A stretch of 10,736 nucleotides of DNA, taken from contig DDQB01000038.1 of assembly GCA_002342505.1 (NCBI GenBank), positions 1,523-12,258 of the forward strand. Direction: 5' to 3'. The DNA is from Acidaminococcaceae bacterium UBA2453. Lineage in GTDB: Bacteria > Bacillota > Negativicutes > Acidaminococcales > Acidaminococcaceae. Each line of letters opens with the position of its first letter. Within the stretch, counting starts at the first letter, position 1. The position numbers were made by a program, and so were the translations under genes. Below the pieces are notes generated by a model. It had not been told where the DNA came from. It made no database searches and saw only the letters and a list, made by a program, of their open reading frames with translations. This document shows, piece by piece, positions 1-6,531 of this stretch.

Positions 1-296
1 CCGAAGTCCGTCATGGCGCCGACGCCTAAAAAGATCAGCGGGGGGAATACTTCGTTGTTGATACCGTACAAAATAACCTGCATTACGCCAGGATCGGTAG
101 TAAAGCCGGTCTTGGGGATGTTGCCCAGCAGGCAGCCGAAAGCGATGTTTGCCAGCAGCAGCGGCTCGAAGCCTTTGCCGATAGCCAGGTACAGCAGGAT
201 ACAGCCGACAATCAGCATGATCACATTGCCGCCGGTCATACCCTGGAAACCGGAGTCAGCCCATACGGACTGCAACGATACGATAAGTGCATCCAT
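1..296 (-). CDS. Na+-translocating decarboxylase beta subunit (OadB/GcdB/MmdB family), N-terminal part, cut by window edge
   Basis: The beta subunit is the integral membrane part of biotin-dependent sodium-pumping decarboxylases; it removes CO2 from carboxybiotin and exports Na+. Only the first 98 residues are in the window, because the frame runs off the left edge without a stop. The product begins MDALIVSLQSVWADSGF and continues with the family's N-terminal signature: GMTGGNVIMLIVGCILLYL, then AIGKGFEPLLLANIAFG, then LLGNIP, and later YGINNEVFPPLIFLGVGAM. These are hydrophobic membrane segments. A GAGGA ribosome site at 304-308 lies 7 bases before the ATG. The substrate cannot be told from the beta subunit: glutaconyl-CoA, methylmalonyl-CoA and oxaloacetate enzymes share it. 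The Na+/dicarboxylate symporter upstream on the same strand, 194 bases away, fits an acid decarboxylation pathway. The family call is firm; the substrate is open. Confidence 0.88.
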   Translation of the reverse strand, partial: MDALIVSLQSVWADSGFQGMTGGNVIMLIVGCILLYLAIGKGFEPLLLANIAFGCLLGNIPKTGFTTDPGVMQVILYGINNEVFPPLIFLGVGAMTDF

Positions 297-417
297 AATT
301 ACGTCCTCGATTCTTAAAGTAGTTTTCTTACGTTGATAAAGACAGTTGGATCATTGATTAAAACGTGGCTCCAAACGGGTTGGAAAAAATCTGTTTTGCA
401 ACTGCGGAGCAGGATAA

Positions 418-448
418 CCGGCCGCCGCCTGTGAGCCACGGCGGCCGG
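418..448 (-). terminator. GC-rich perfect hairpin between transporter and decarboxylase genes, possible terminator
   Basis: CCGGCCGCCG (418-427) and CGGCGGCCGG (439-448) are exact inverted repeats around an 11-base loop. The hairpin lies 42 bases after the transporter stop codon. On the minus strand no U-tract follows at once; a run of six T comes about 28 bases further on. It may be a terminator, a partial attenuator or an mRNA stabiliser that uncouples the two genes. Confidence 0.5.
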
Positions 449-490
449 CTGATACTTTGTAAAACCTGAGGGTCCGTTTCCCGGACTGGA

Positions 491-1762
491 TCAGCCAGGG
501 AAGAAAGGCCAGAACATGGGGATCAGGATTACGGAAACGATGAAGCAGACGATGACCAGACCGGTGCCGCATTTTACATAATCCATGAACTTATATCCGC
601 CAGGGCCTAACACCAGCGTGTTAGGAGGCGTGCCTACCGGCGTTGCGAATGCGCAGGATGCGGCAACCGCAATAGCCATCAGTACAGCGTGGGGGGAAGC
701 GCCCAGCTGTTTGGAGATCGCGATACCGATGGGGCACAGCAGCGCGGCAGAAGCCGTGTTGGACATGAACTGGGTCAGACCGCAGGACAGGATGAACAAT
801 ACGATGGTAACTACCATCGGGGACGGGGAACCGCCCATCAGGCCAACGGCCCATTCTGCGATAACCTTGCCGGCACCGGTTTTATCCAGCGCGGTGGATA
901 CAGGCATCATGCCCGCGAACAGGAAAATGGTTACCCAGTCGATGGAAGCATAGGCCTGTTTTTCTGTCAGGCAGCCGGTGAGCACGCAGACCAGCGCGCC
1001 GGTGATGGCCGCCATTTCCAGAGAGATGCCTTTGATGCCCAGAGCCATGACCAGTACAACGACTAACAGGATCACACCGGAGATGATCATCTTGGTGGTG
1101 GAAGTCTGGTTGGCTTCAATTTCCTGTTCGATTTCCTGATCGGCGTCCAGTTCTTTTTTCGGCAGCAGGTATTTGCCTAAGAACATCATGTACAGTAAGG
1201 CTGCGATGGTCAGGGGGATACCGATCTTTGCGAATTCAAAGAATCCGAAAGGCTGGAATCCGGCTGCGCCCAGCGCGCCGGCTGCGATGATGTTAGGAGG
1301 CGTGCCTACCAGGGTGATGATACCGCCGACGCCGCAGGCAAAAGCCAGGGGCATCAGTTCCCGGGACGCGGGAATCTTTGCTGCTGCGCATACGCCTAAT
1401 GCAACAGGCAGCAGGCAGGCGGCCGTACCGGTGTTGGACAGAACGGAAGAAAGTCCTGCGCCTACCAGGAACAGGCCGATCATCAGGCTGTTTTCGCCAT
1501 TGCCGGTGATCTTTACTACGGATTCGCCGATCTTCTGGGCCAGGCCGGTGTAGAACATGGCCGCGCCGACGATGAACATGCCGGCGAACAATACTACAGT
1601 GGAATTAGACAGGCCGCTGAAAACCTGTTTTGTCGGGATAAATCCCAGCAGTCCGCAGGCGATTGCGCCGGCGGTTGCCGTAATTGCCAGAGGAATGATT
1701 TCGGTAATGAAAAATAAGGCAATTACCGCAAGAAGAATCAAACACTTTGTGGACTGAGCCAT
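491..1762 (-). CDS. SLC13/DASS-family sodium:dicarboxylate symporter
   Basis: This is a 423-residue inner-membrane protein of the divalent anion:Na+ symporter family (VcINDY, CitT/SdcS-like), which imports C4-dicarboxylates, citrate or related anions. It shows the family's two-fold inverted repeat: an SNT sodium/substrate motif at residues 109-111 (VLSNTGTAA) and again at 334-336 (FMSNTASAA). Each is followed by VGTPPN, at 152-157 and 377-382. About a dozen hydrophobic segments flank an acidic hydrophilic loop at about 202-222. The start was set at 1762 because AAAGGAGGAG lies 5 bases before that ATG; an upstream in-frame TTG at 1780 precedes the ribosome site and is rejected. The gene is divergent from a PocR-LuxR regulator and upstream of a Na+ pump subunit, which suggests coupled Na+-driven uptake and decarboxylation. 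The exact substrate cannot be read from the sequence. Confidence 0.9.
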   Translation of the reverse strand: MAQSTKCLILLAVIALFFITEIIPLAITATAGAIACGLLGFIPTKQVFSGLSNSTVVLFAGMFIVGAAMFYTGLAQKIGESVVKITGNGENSLMIGLFLVGAGLSSVLSNTGTAACLLPVALGVCAAAKIPASRELMPLAFACGVGGIITLVGTPPNIIAAGALGAAGFQPFGFFEFAKIGIPLTIAALLYMMFLGKYLLPKKELDADQEIEQEIEANQTSTTKMIISGVILLVVVLVMALGIKGISLEMAAITGALVCVLTGCLTEKQAYASIDWVTIFLFAGMMPVSTALDKTGAGKVIAEWAVGLMGGSPSPMVVTIVLFILSCGLTQFMSNTASAALLCPIGIAISKQLGASPHAVLMAIAVAASCAFATPVGTPPNTLVLGPGGYKFMDYVKCGTGLVIVCFIVSVILIPMFWPFFPG

Positions 1763-1767
1763 AAAAA

Positions 1768-1777
1768 CTCCTCCTTT
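1768..1777 (-). promoter_or_regulatory. Strong ribosome binding site fixing the transporter start
   Basis: On the minus strand this reads AAAGGAGGAG, followed by TTTTT and ATG. It is close to the ideal Shine-Dalgarno sequence and rules out the longer TTG start. Confidence 0.85.
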
Positions 1778-1781
1778 CAAA

Positions 1782-1811
1782 TGAGTCTCACAGAATATCT
1801 GAGTCCCACAG
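1782..1811. repeat. 12-bp direct repeat upstream of the transporter, candidate operator
   Basis: TGAGTCTCACAG (1782-1793) and TGAGTCCCACAG (1800-1811) match at 11 of 12 positions with an 18-base period. They sit just upstream of the transporter RBS and about 220 bases from the divergent LuxR-type regulator's promoter. The regulator may bind here. The transporter's own -10/-35 is not clear, so it is uncertain whether the repeats lie in the promoter or in the leader. Confidence 0.45.
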
Positions 1812-1918
1812 TTGCATTGTCACTCTACCATATTCTGGTTTATTTCTACATTCGCCGGAATTATGAAAAAAAAGGAAGGATGGAGAAGTTACTACAACTA
1901 ATGGCCGATACAGGTCTG

Positions 1919-1990
1919 CTTTCGTATGATATTTTTCGTTTTTTGTCATTTTTCCGACTTTCGTATATTTTTTGGCTGAATGTTTCGTAC
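1919..1990. repeat. Three spaced TTTCGTA motifs in the divergent intergenic region
   Basis: CTTTCGTAT occurs at 1919-1927 and 1958-1966, and a variant, GTTTCGTAC, at 1982-1990. They lie in a T-rich stretch in the middle of the 353-base gap between transporter and regulator. They may be binding sites for a regulator, or simply low-complexity sequence; no ORF in this gap has a plausible ribosome site. Confidence 0.3.
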
Positions 1991-2030
1991 GTTTTATAAA
2001 TTTCAGTCCATATTTCCCTCCCTGTATGTA

Positions 2031-2059
2031 TTGTTAAATCCGGGGCGAGTTCTTATACT
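2031..2059 (+). promoter_or_regulatory. Sigma-70 type promoter of the PocR-LuxR regulator
   Basis: TTGTTA (2031-2036) and TATACT (2054-2059) are separated by exactly 17 bases. The predicted transcript starts near 2066, about 50 bases before the regulator's ATG. Confidence 0.7.
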
Positions 2060-2115
2060 ACTCATGTAAATTGAAGATACGGAACGTAAAAGAATAGAAA
2101 CAAAGAGGATTGCGA

Positions 2116-2871
2116 ATGAAAAAACAGCGAAGATGGATCCGGCAGTGGCTTGCCTTTGTGGGCAAAGATAAGCTGCAGACATTCCAGGATAATTTTGCCA
2201 AAACCTATGGGGTGAGCCTGATCTTTACGGATCTGGACGGGCTGCCGCTGACAGTGGGCTCCAACAATAACCTGTTCTGTTTTACAATAGAAAAGGAACA
2301 CGCCAGCCGGTGCCAGGAAAATTTCCAGCTTACCGCCAACATGATGCTTACGGGGAAGCCCTTTACCCATGTGTGCCCCTTTGGGATCACCTGCGTGTAT
2401 GTCCCGGTCTATTTCAACAACTGCCTCACTGCGTTTGCTGCCATCGGGGGACTGACGGCGGACAACAGCCAGATTCCCGGAAATCTGCAGGAGCGGTTCC
2501 ACATTGTCAATTACCGCGCGGAAAAAATAAAAGAGATCATGGTGCTGCTGGACAGTTTCCTGCGCTTGCTGAACATGAGCCTGTTTCTGAAGAATGATAA
2601 GACGTCAAAAAAAGAAAGCCGTCTGCCGCTCCGTATGCGGGAAGACGGGATCAGCCTGCGGGAATATGATATTATCCGGCTGTTATGCAAAGGGTATTCC
2701 AACAAACAGATCGGACAGGAACTGTTTATCAGCGAAACCACGGTGAAGACGCATATCAGCAATATCCTCGCGAAACTGAACCTGCACCGCCGGATGCAGA
2801 TCGTGACCCGCTATTACAGTGAAAATGAAATGGTGGATATGATGGACCGGATGCAGGATGAGGAAGAATAG
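2116..2871 (+). CDS. PocR-domain LuxR-family transcriptional regulator
   Basis: This 251-residue cytoplasmic regulator has an N-terminal PocR-type ligand-sensing domain and a C-terminal LuxR/GerE helix-turn-helix. The PocR domain (about residues 15-135) shows DKLQTFQDNFAKTYGVSL, then IFTDLDGLPLT, then cysteines at 55, 66, 87, 93 and 103, including HVCPFGITC. Such cysteine-rich PocR domains are known to sense small metabolites, with possible metal or redox input. The HTH (about 178-235) contains LREYDIIRLLCKGYSNKQIG and ISETTVKTHISNILAKL, the latter being the recognition region. The ATG at 2116 follows AAAGAGGA by 6 bases; an in-frame TTG at 2110 is too close to that site. It is divergent from the dicarboxylate transporter, which is its most likely target. 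The ligand is unknown; a dicarboxylate or related acid is my inference. Confidence 0.87.
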   Translation: MKKQRRWIRQWLAFVGKDKLQTFQDNFAKTYGVSLIFTDLDGLPLTVGSNNNLFCFTIEKEHASRCQENFQLTANMMLTGKPFTHVCPFGITCVYVPVYFNNCLTAFAAIGGLTADNSQIPGNLQERFHIVNYRAEKIKEIMVLLDSFLRLLNMSLFLKNDKTSKKESRLPLRMREDGISLREYDIIRLLCKGYSNKQIGQELFISETTVKTHISNILAKLNLHRRMQIVTRYYSENEMVDMMDRMQDEEE

Positions 2872-2877
2872 CAATAT

Positions 2878-2914
2878 AAAAAAACCGTCTGTTCAAATGG
2901 ACAGACGGTTTTTT
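2878..2914. terminator. Bidirectional terminator between the regulator and ttcA-like gene
   Basis: CCGTCTGT (2885-2892) pairs with ACAGACGG (2901-2908) around an 8-base loop. Seven A precede the stem and six T follow it, so the hairpin works in both directions for the two convergent genes; the stops are 7 and 16 bases away. Confidence 0.93.
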
Positions 2915-2929
2915 AATAAAGTATGGAGA

Positions 2930-3823
2930 TTATAAAAAGTCAGCGTCGGAACTATCTTCTGCCTGCGGGGCGGCGTCGTCGTAATCATCCAGCGTGCGGC
3001 AGAGTTTTCCCTTCAGTTTATATTGCAGCACCACGGAAAGATTTACGTTTTCCATGGCGTGGAAAATATTGTTGGGTACCTGTTTGTTGCCCGCTTCCAG
3101 TTTCGCGATGAGCTGCTTGATCTCCTGCCGCTTGGAGGGCGCGGGTTCGTCCGGCCGGGCGGCGGCGATACGTTCCGTAAAACGGCAGGCGCATTGCAGG
3201 AACTGCAGATGGTTTTCGTCGCGCCAGTTTTTGATATCCGCTTCCCGGACGTAATACAGGGGACGGATCAGTTCCATGCCTTCCCAGTGGGCGCTTTTCA
3301 CCTTGGGCATCATGGTGCGGATCTCGCCGCCGTAGATCATGCTCATGAGGTTCGTCTCGATGATATCGTCGAAGTGGTGGCCCAGGGCGATTTTGTTGCA
3401 GCCGGATTCCTTTGCGAAACGGTACAGGAACCCCCGGCGCATTTTGGCGCACAGGTAACAGGGATTTTGTTCCACGTGAAACACGGAATCAAAAATTTTG
3501 GTATTAAAAAATGTAATGGGGATGTTGAGCAGTTTTGCGTTGTTTTCAATCTGCCGCCGGTTCGGTTCCGCGTATCCTGGATCCATGGAAAGGAATTTTA
3601 CTTCAAAGGGGATTTTGTTCCGGCGTTTTAATTCCTGGAATAATTTGGCGCACAGCATGGAATCCTTGCCGCCGGAAATGCAAACGGCGATGTTGTCGCC
3701 GGGGCGGATCAGGTCGTAGTCGCAGATGGCCTGGACGAATTTGTTAAAAATTTTATGTTTGTATTTTTTCCGCAGGGAAGCTTCGATGCGCTTCAGGCGG
3801 TCGGCGTCTTCTGTTATCATCAT
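2930..3823 (-). CDS. ttcA: TtcA-family tRNA 2-thiocytidine synthase (PP-loop ATPase)
   Basis: This cytoplasmic enzyme family adenylates tRNA cytidine 32 and replaces its oxygen with sulfur using an oxygen-sensitive [4Fe-4S] cluster. In the 297-residue product, the PP-loop SGGKDS is at residues 50-55. The cluster cysteines are in PCYLC (C122, C125), with a third in LQCACRF (C211 or C213). GHHFDDIIETNLMSMIYGG at 148-166 is a conserved family block. The size is close to the E. coli enzyme (311 residues). The C-terminus is acidic and probably disordered. I chose the ATG at 3823, which lies 8 bases from GAGG; ATGs at 3829 and 3820 are also possible. The frame stays open up to 4006, but that extension reads through a dispersed repeat. 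A related TtcA-like enzyme of different tRNA specificity is the alternative. Confidence 0.85.
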   Translation of the reverse strand: MMITEDADRLKRIEASLRKKYKHKIFNKFVQAICDYDLIRPGDNIAVCISGGKDSMLCAKLFQELKRRNKIPFEVKFLSMDPGYAEPNRRQIENNAKLLNIPITFFNTKIFDSVFHVEQNPCYLCAKMRRGFLYRFAKESGCNKIALGHHFDDIIETNLMSMIYGGEIRTMMPKVKSAHWEGMELIRPLYYVREADIKNWRDENHLQFLQCACRFTERIAAARPDEPAPSKRQEIKQLIAKLEAGNKQVPNNIFHAMENVNLSVVLQYKLKGKLCRTLDDYDDAAPQAEDSSDADFL

Positions 3824-3830
3824 AGTCATT

Positions 3831-3836
3831 TCCTCA
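3831..3836 (-). promoter_or_regulatory. Ribosome binding site deciding the ttcA start
   Basis: The minus strand reads TGAGGA just before a cluster of three in-frame ATGs (3829, 3823, 3820). Spacing favours 3823. The site abuts the dispersed-repeat copy directly. Confidence 0.6.
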
Positions 3837-3837
3837 G

Positions 3838-3870
3838 GGAACCGCTGATTCAATAAGTTTGTGCGATTGC
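3838..3870 (+). repeat. Dispersed repeat copy A, in the ttcA leader
   Basis: These 33 bases match 10645-10677 at 29 positions. The shared core is CGCTGATT, AAT, AGTTT and TGCGATTGC. Nearby, ACCGCTGAT (3841-3849) is exactly inverted at 3896-3904, and CGGGCGA (3952-3958) pairs with TCGCCCG (3964-3970). The whole ttcA leader is therefore highly structured. Confidence 0.6.
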
Positions 3871-4009
3871 TCCGTATAAGCGTGCGGACGGATGGATCAG
3901 CGGTCCTTATTATTTTGCGGAATCCGTCGCCTGCGTCGCCGTCGGGCTGCACGGGCGAATGGATCGCCCGCTGTTTCAATCGCGCAGAGATGTAAAAATA
4001 ATACAATAT

Positions 4010-4038
4010 ATTATAGCACAGATTGGCGCGGACAAAAA
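4010..4038 (-). promoter_or_regulatory. Extended -10 promoter for ttcA
   Basis: The minus strand reads TGTGCTATAAT (4020 to 4010), a consensus -10 with a TGn extension. The -35 is poor (T-rich, about 4033-4038). Transcription would start near 4003, giving a leader of about 180 bases through the repeat copy. Confidence 0.55.
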
Positions 4039-4051
4039 AACAGGATTTTTT

Positions 4052-4080
4052 TATGACGGCATATGGAAGTGTGTTATAAT
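4052..4080 (+). promoter_or_regulatory. Extended -10 promoter for alr
   Basis: GTGTTATAAT ends at 4080 and contains the consensus TATAAT (4075-4080) with a TGn extension. The -35 (TATGAC, 4052-4057) is weak at 17 bases. The leader of about 145 bases holds a 7-bp stem, AACGCTG (4147-4153) with CAGCGTT (4180-4186). Confidence 0.6.
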
Positions 4081-4218
4081 TTCAGTGAGCTTCTGATTTT
4101 TGTTGAAACATATTCTGGGAACATGCGGAACCGGAAAACAAAAGGGAACGCTGGTTACATGTGTTTATACGATGGCAGACAGCGTTTTGCGAAGGAAGCA
4201 GTGATTTGATGATGTTAC

Positions 4219-4225
4219 GGAGGGG
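4219..4225 (+). promoter_or_regulatory. Ribosome binding site deciding the alr start
   Basis: GGAGGGG lies a few bases before the paired ATGATG at 4230-4235, making 4230 the likely start rather than ATGs further upstream (4161, 4209, 4212). Confidence 0.8.
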
Positions 4226-4229
4226 ATGT

Positions 4230-5354
4230 ATGATGCAGATTGATCGCGGAACCCGCGCGGAAGTGAATTTGGACGCCATTGCCCATAACATTCGCGCGGC
4301 CCGGAAAAATTTGAAGGAAACGACAAAACTTTGCGCAGTGGTAAAGGCGAATGCCTATGGGCACGGCGCCGTGCCCGTGGCGAAAGCCTGCGAGGAAGCT
4401 GGGGCGGACTGGTTCGCCGTGGCGCTGGTGCAGGAGGGGATTGAGCTGCGGGAAGCGGGGATTACAAAACCGATCCTTGTGCTGGGGGCCATGCCGGCCC
4501 GTCAGGAAATTGCCGACCTGTGCGTGAAATACGATATCTCCCATGCGGTGTTTGACGAAGAACGGCTGCAGCTGTTGCACGAAGCCGGGCTGCGGCAGGG
4601 AAAAAAAGCGAAAGCGCATATCGCCATTGATACGGGCATGCACCGCATCGGCGTGAAGGTGGAAGAAGCGGCGGCCTTTGCGAAAAAGGTGCTGGCGCTG
4701 GACGGAGTGGAAGCGGAAGGGGCCTTCTCTCATTTTTCTGCCGCCGATGTGGAAGATAAAGGGTATGCGGAATTCCAGTTTGCCCAATACACAAAAGCGG
4801 TAAACGCCATGGAAGCGGCGGGCCTCCGGATCCCCATCAAGCATATCTGCAACAGCGCCGGGATCGCGGAACTGCCCCAGTACCAGATGGACATGGTGCG
4901 GATGGGGATCACCCTGTACGGCTCGTTGCCTTCCGATATAAAGGAACCCTATAAAGACTACCGTCCGGCCATGGTGTTCAAGACTCAGGTGGCGTTTGTG
5001 AAAACCCTTCCGGCAGGCCGCGATATTGGTTATGGCCGCACCTTTACCACCCGGAAGGAAAGCGTCATCGCCACGGTCCCGGTAGGGTATGCGGACGGCG
5101 TGAACCGGCTGCTTTCCAATAAAAGCTGCATGGTGGTGAGGGGGAAGCGGGCGCCCATTGCAGGACGCGTCTGCATGGACCAGATCATGCTGGACGTGAC
5201 GGATATTCCGGATGTGGAGATCGGCGACGACGTGATCGTGTACGGCGGGCCGGAACTGCCGGCGGAAGAAGTGGCATCCGCGGCGCAGACGATTTCCTAT
5301 GAACTGTTCTGTGTGTTAAGCCCCCGTGTGCCCCGGGTTTATGTGCGGGACTGA
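4230..5354 (+). CDS. alr: Alanine racemase
   Basis: This PLP enzyme interconverts L- and D-alanine and supplies D-alanine for peptidoglycan. The 374-residue length is typical. The PLP lysine is K39 in CAVVKANAYGHG, near the start of the N-terminal TIM-barrel domain. The second catalytic residue, the tyrosine, is Y268 in RDIGYGRTF, in the C-terminal beta domain. Other family blocks are HICNSAGIAELP, VRMGITLYG, VPVGYADGVNR and GRVCMDQIMLDV. At the position where the Geobacillus and E. coli enzymes carry a lysine (carbamylated in the former) in the x-K-x-DTGM block, this protein has alanine (A132 in AHIAIDTGMHRIG). It is transcribed alone, with its own promoter and a terminator 20 bases after its stop, so it does not appear to share an operon. 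Confidence 0.96.
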   Translation: MMQIDRGTRAEVNLDAIAHNIRAARKNLKETTKLCAVVKANAYGHGAVPVAKACEEAGADWFAVALVQEGIELREAGITKPILVLGAMPARQEIADLCVKYDISHAVFDEERLQLLHEAGLRQGKKAKAHIAIDTGMHRIGVKVEEAAAFAKKVLALDGVEAEGAFSHFSAADVEDKGYAEFQFAQYTKAVNAMEAAGLRIPIKHICNSAGIAELPQYQMDMVRMGITLYGSLPSDIKEPYKDYRPAMVFKTQVAFVKTLPAGRDIGYGRTFTTRKESVIATVPVGYADGVNRLLSNKSCMVVRGKRAPIAGRVCMDQIMLDVTDIPDVEIGDDVIVYGGPELPAEEVASAAQTISYELFCVLSPRVPRVYVRD

Positions 5355-5373
5355 AAGGATGACGTAAAAGAAG

Positions 5374-5419
5374 ACGGGTTTGGACAGGCGGCGTATCGTT
5401 TCGTTCGAACCCGTTTTTT
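5374..5419 (+). terminator. Rho-independent terminator of alr
   Basis: ACGGGTTTG (5374-5382) pairs with CGAACCCGT (5406-5414), including one G-T pair, around a 23-base loop. Six T follow (5414-5419). Confidence 0.88.
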
Positions 5420-5464
5420 ATCACGGAAACTTTTCCGGTCAATGTACCGTTCTATTCAGGGAAA

Positions 5465-5476
5465 GTATGGTATAAT
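5465..5476 (+). promoter_or_regulatory. Extended -10 promoter of the exported two-repeat protein
   Basis: GTATGGTATAAT ends at 5476 and holds TATAAT with an upstream TGn. No good -35 is seen. The predicted start lies about 50 bases before the ATG at 5534. Confidence 0.55.
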
Positions 5477-5533
5477 CAATGCAGGAAAAGCGATTGTACG
5501 ATTTCCGGAAAAGGGAAAAGGAGTGGATGCGCT

Positions 5534-6361
5534 ATGAAGAAAATCATCACTTTGGTATTGTGGACCCTGTGCCTGTTAGCTTTTACCGTTACGGCCTTTG
5601 CCAATCCTTACGGCGGCGTGCCCCGTTCACTAACGTTCCCCCCGGATATGACGCCGGTGGAAACGCTGCAGTATTTCCATCATAAAATTACGGACCGGGA
5701 TCTGGGCATGGCCTATGATATCCTGACGGAAGACTATAAAAATTTCTTTAAAGGTTACGGCGCATTTGAAAAAGGGTATGCGACTACCTTTACCAGCCGT
5801 CCGGAAAATATCCGCGTACTGGAACAGACGGAGAACTTCGCAAGGCTTGCGTATACGCTGAAGGCGCAGGATTTTGGAGACGAGGCGCAGATTATTGAGC
5901 AGGAATTTGAATGCGGCATGGCGCTGATAAAAGTGCACGGAAGCTGGATGCTGGACGGCGGCACGGGAAAACTGCTGCGCCGCACTGTGCTGCCGGGCAT
6001 GCACGCATCGGCGGAGGCGGTATTGAAAGGGTATCACGAATGCATCACGCATAAGGAAATGCGGGCGGCCTGGAACCTGCTGGGCGATGCCTATAAAAAA
6101 TCCTTCGGCGACTTCCCGCAGTTCTGCGAGGGATTTAAAACTACTGTCAGCAGTACGGTCAGCGAGGTGACCCCGGTGGCGGACGGCCCGTTCGCTACAG
6201 CGCTGGAGTATAAGCTGACGGCCAAAGACGTAACGCCGGAAGCTAATGTGGTGCAGGTGTTTAAAGGAATGGCCGAGATTGAATTTATTCCGGGGAAAGG
6301 CTTCGCGATCAAGTCGGCCAGCAACAAGCTGATCGACCGCTATTTCCCGCCGAAGTGGTAA
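5534..6361 (+). CDS. Exported protein with two tandem NTF2-like repeats, function unknown
   Basis: The 275-residue product starts with a Sec signal peptide: MKK, a hydrophobic core of about 16 residues, and a probable cut after AFA (residue 23). No lipobox cysteine follows. The mature part is an internal duplication. Residues about 40-150 and 158-272 both have a helical start (TPVETLQYFHHKITDRDLGM versus ASAEAVLKGYHECITHKEMR), a following AYDILTEDYKNFF versus AWNLLGDAYKKSF, and a later beta block ending in LAYTLKAQD versus LEYKLTAKD. The layout resembles small-molecule-binding or scaffold NTF2-like/DUF4878 domains, but I cannot name a family securely. AAAAGGAG lies 10 bases before the ATG. 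It has its own promoter; no terminator is seen before the thioesterase gene, so the two may be co-transcribed. It probably acts in the cell envelope. Confidence 0.75.
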   Translation: MKKIITLVLWTLCLLAFTVTAFANPYGGVPRSLTFPPDMTPVETLQYFHHKITDRDLGMAYDILTEDYKNFFKGYGAFEKGYATTFTSRPENIRVLEQTENFARLAYTLKAQDFGDEAQIIEQEFECGMALIKVHGSWMLDGGTGKLLRRTVLPGMHASAEAVLKGYHECITHKEMRAAWNLLGDAYKKSFGDFPQFCEGFKTTVSSTVSEVTPVADGPFATALEYKLTAKDVTPEANVVQVFKGMAEIEFIPGKGFAIKSASNKLIDRYFPPKW

Positions 6362-6378
6362 AACCTGCGGAAGCGATA

Positions 6379-6516
6379 TGGCTGCGGCAGGAACGCGGCG
6401 GCATGGCGTGGCAAGCAAGCGGAAGTAATGAAACGTTGTAAAAGATTTGGCTGCGGCAGGAATGCGGCGGCGTGGCGCGGTAAGCGAACGGAAATGGTGA
6501 AACGTTGTAACAGCAG
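6379..6516 (+). repeat. Tandem duplication of a 69-bp unit (two copies)
   Basis: Copy 1 (6379-6447) and copy 2 (6448-6516) begin TGGCTGCGGCAGGAA and both contain GAAACGTTGTAA near the end. Over 60 core bases they differ at nine sites, all transitions. The unit is 23 codons long and open in the frame of the upstream gene just past its TAA stop. An unlisted 44-codon frame (6428-6562) covers the second copy: it encodes a basic peptide starting MKRCKRFGCGRN. Whether it is translated is unknown. Confidence 0.85.
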
Positions 6517-6531
6517 GAGGATGGTTCAGGT

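Noticed and set aside
1763..1780. TTG start of the transporter, six codons longer
   Set aside because: The extra codons encode the ribosome binding site itself.
1781..1999. 72-codon plus-strand frame in the transporter-regulator gap
   Set aside because: No ribosome site precedes its ATG, it overlaps the transporter's control region, and its product resembles nothing.
3023..3631. 202-codon plus-strand frame inside the ttcA gene
   Set aside because: It lies antisense to a gene with clear PP-loop motifs; its composition is that of a shadow frame.
3824..4006. N-terminal extension of the TtcA-family protein (to 358 residues)
   Set aside because: It reads through the dispersed repeat and stem sequences, has no similarity to TtcA, and would start at or upstream of the predicted transcription start.
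4215..4844. 209-codon minus-strand frame antisense to alr
   Set aside because: The plus strand carries unmistakable alanine racemase motifs.
5630..6418. 262-codon minus-strand frame
   Set aside because: It is a shadow of the exported protein gene, with no ribosome site or recognisable domain.
6362..6531. CRISPR-like array
   Set aside because: There are only two copies, they are contiguous, and there are no spacers; it is a tandem duplication.
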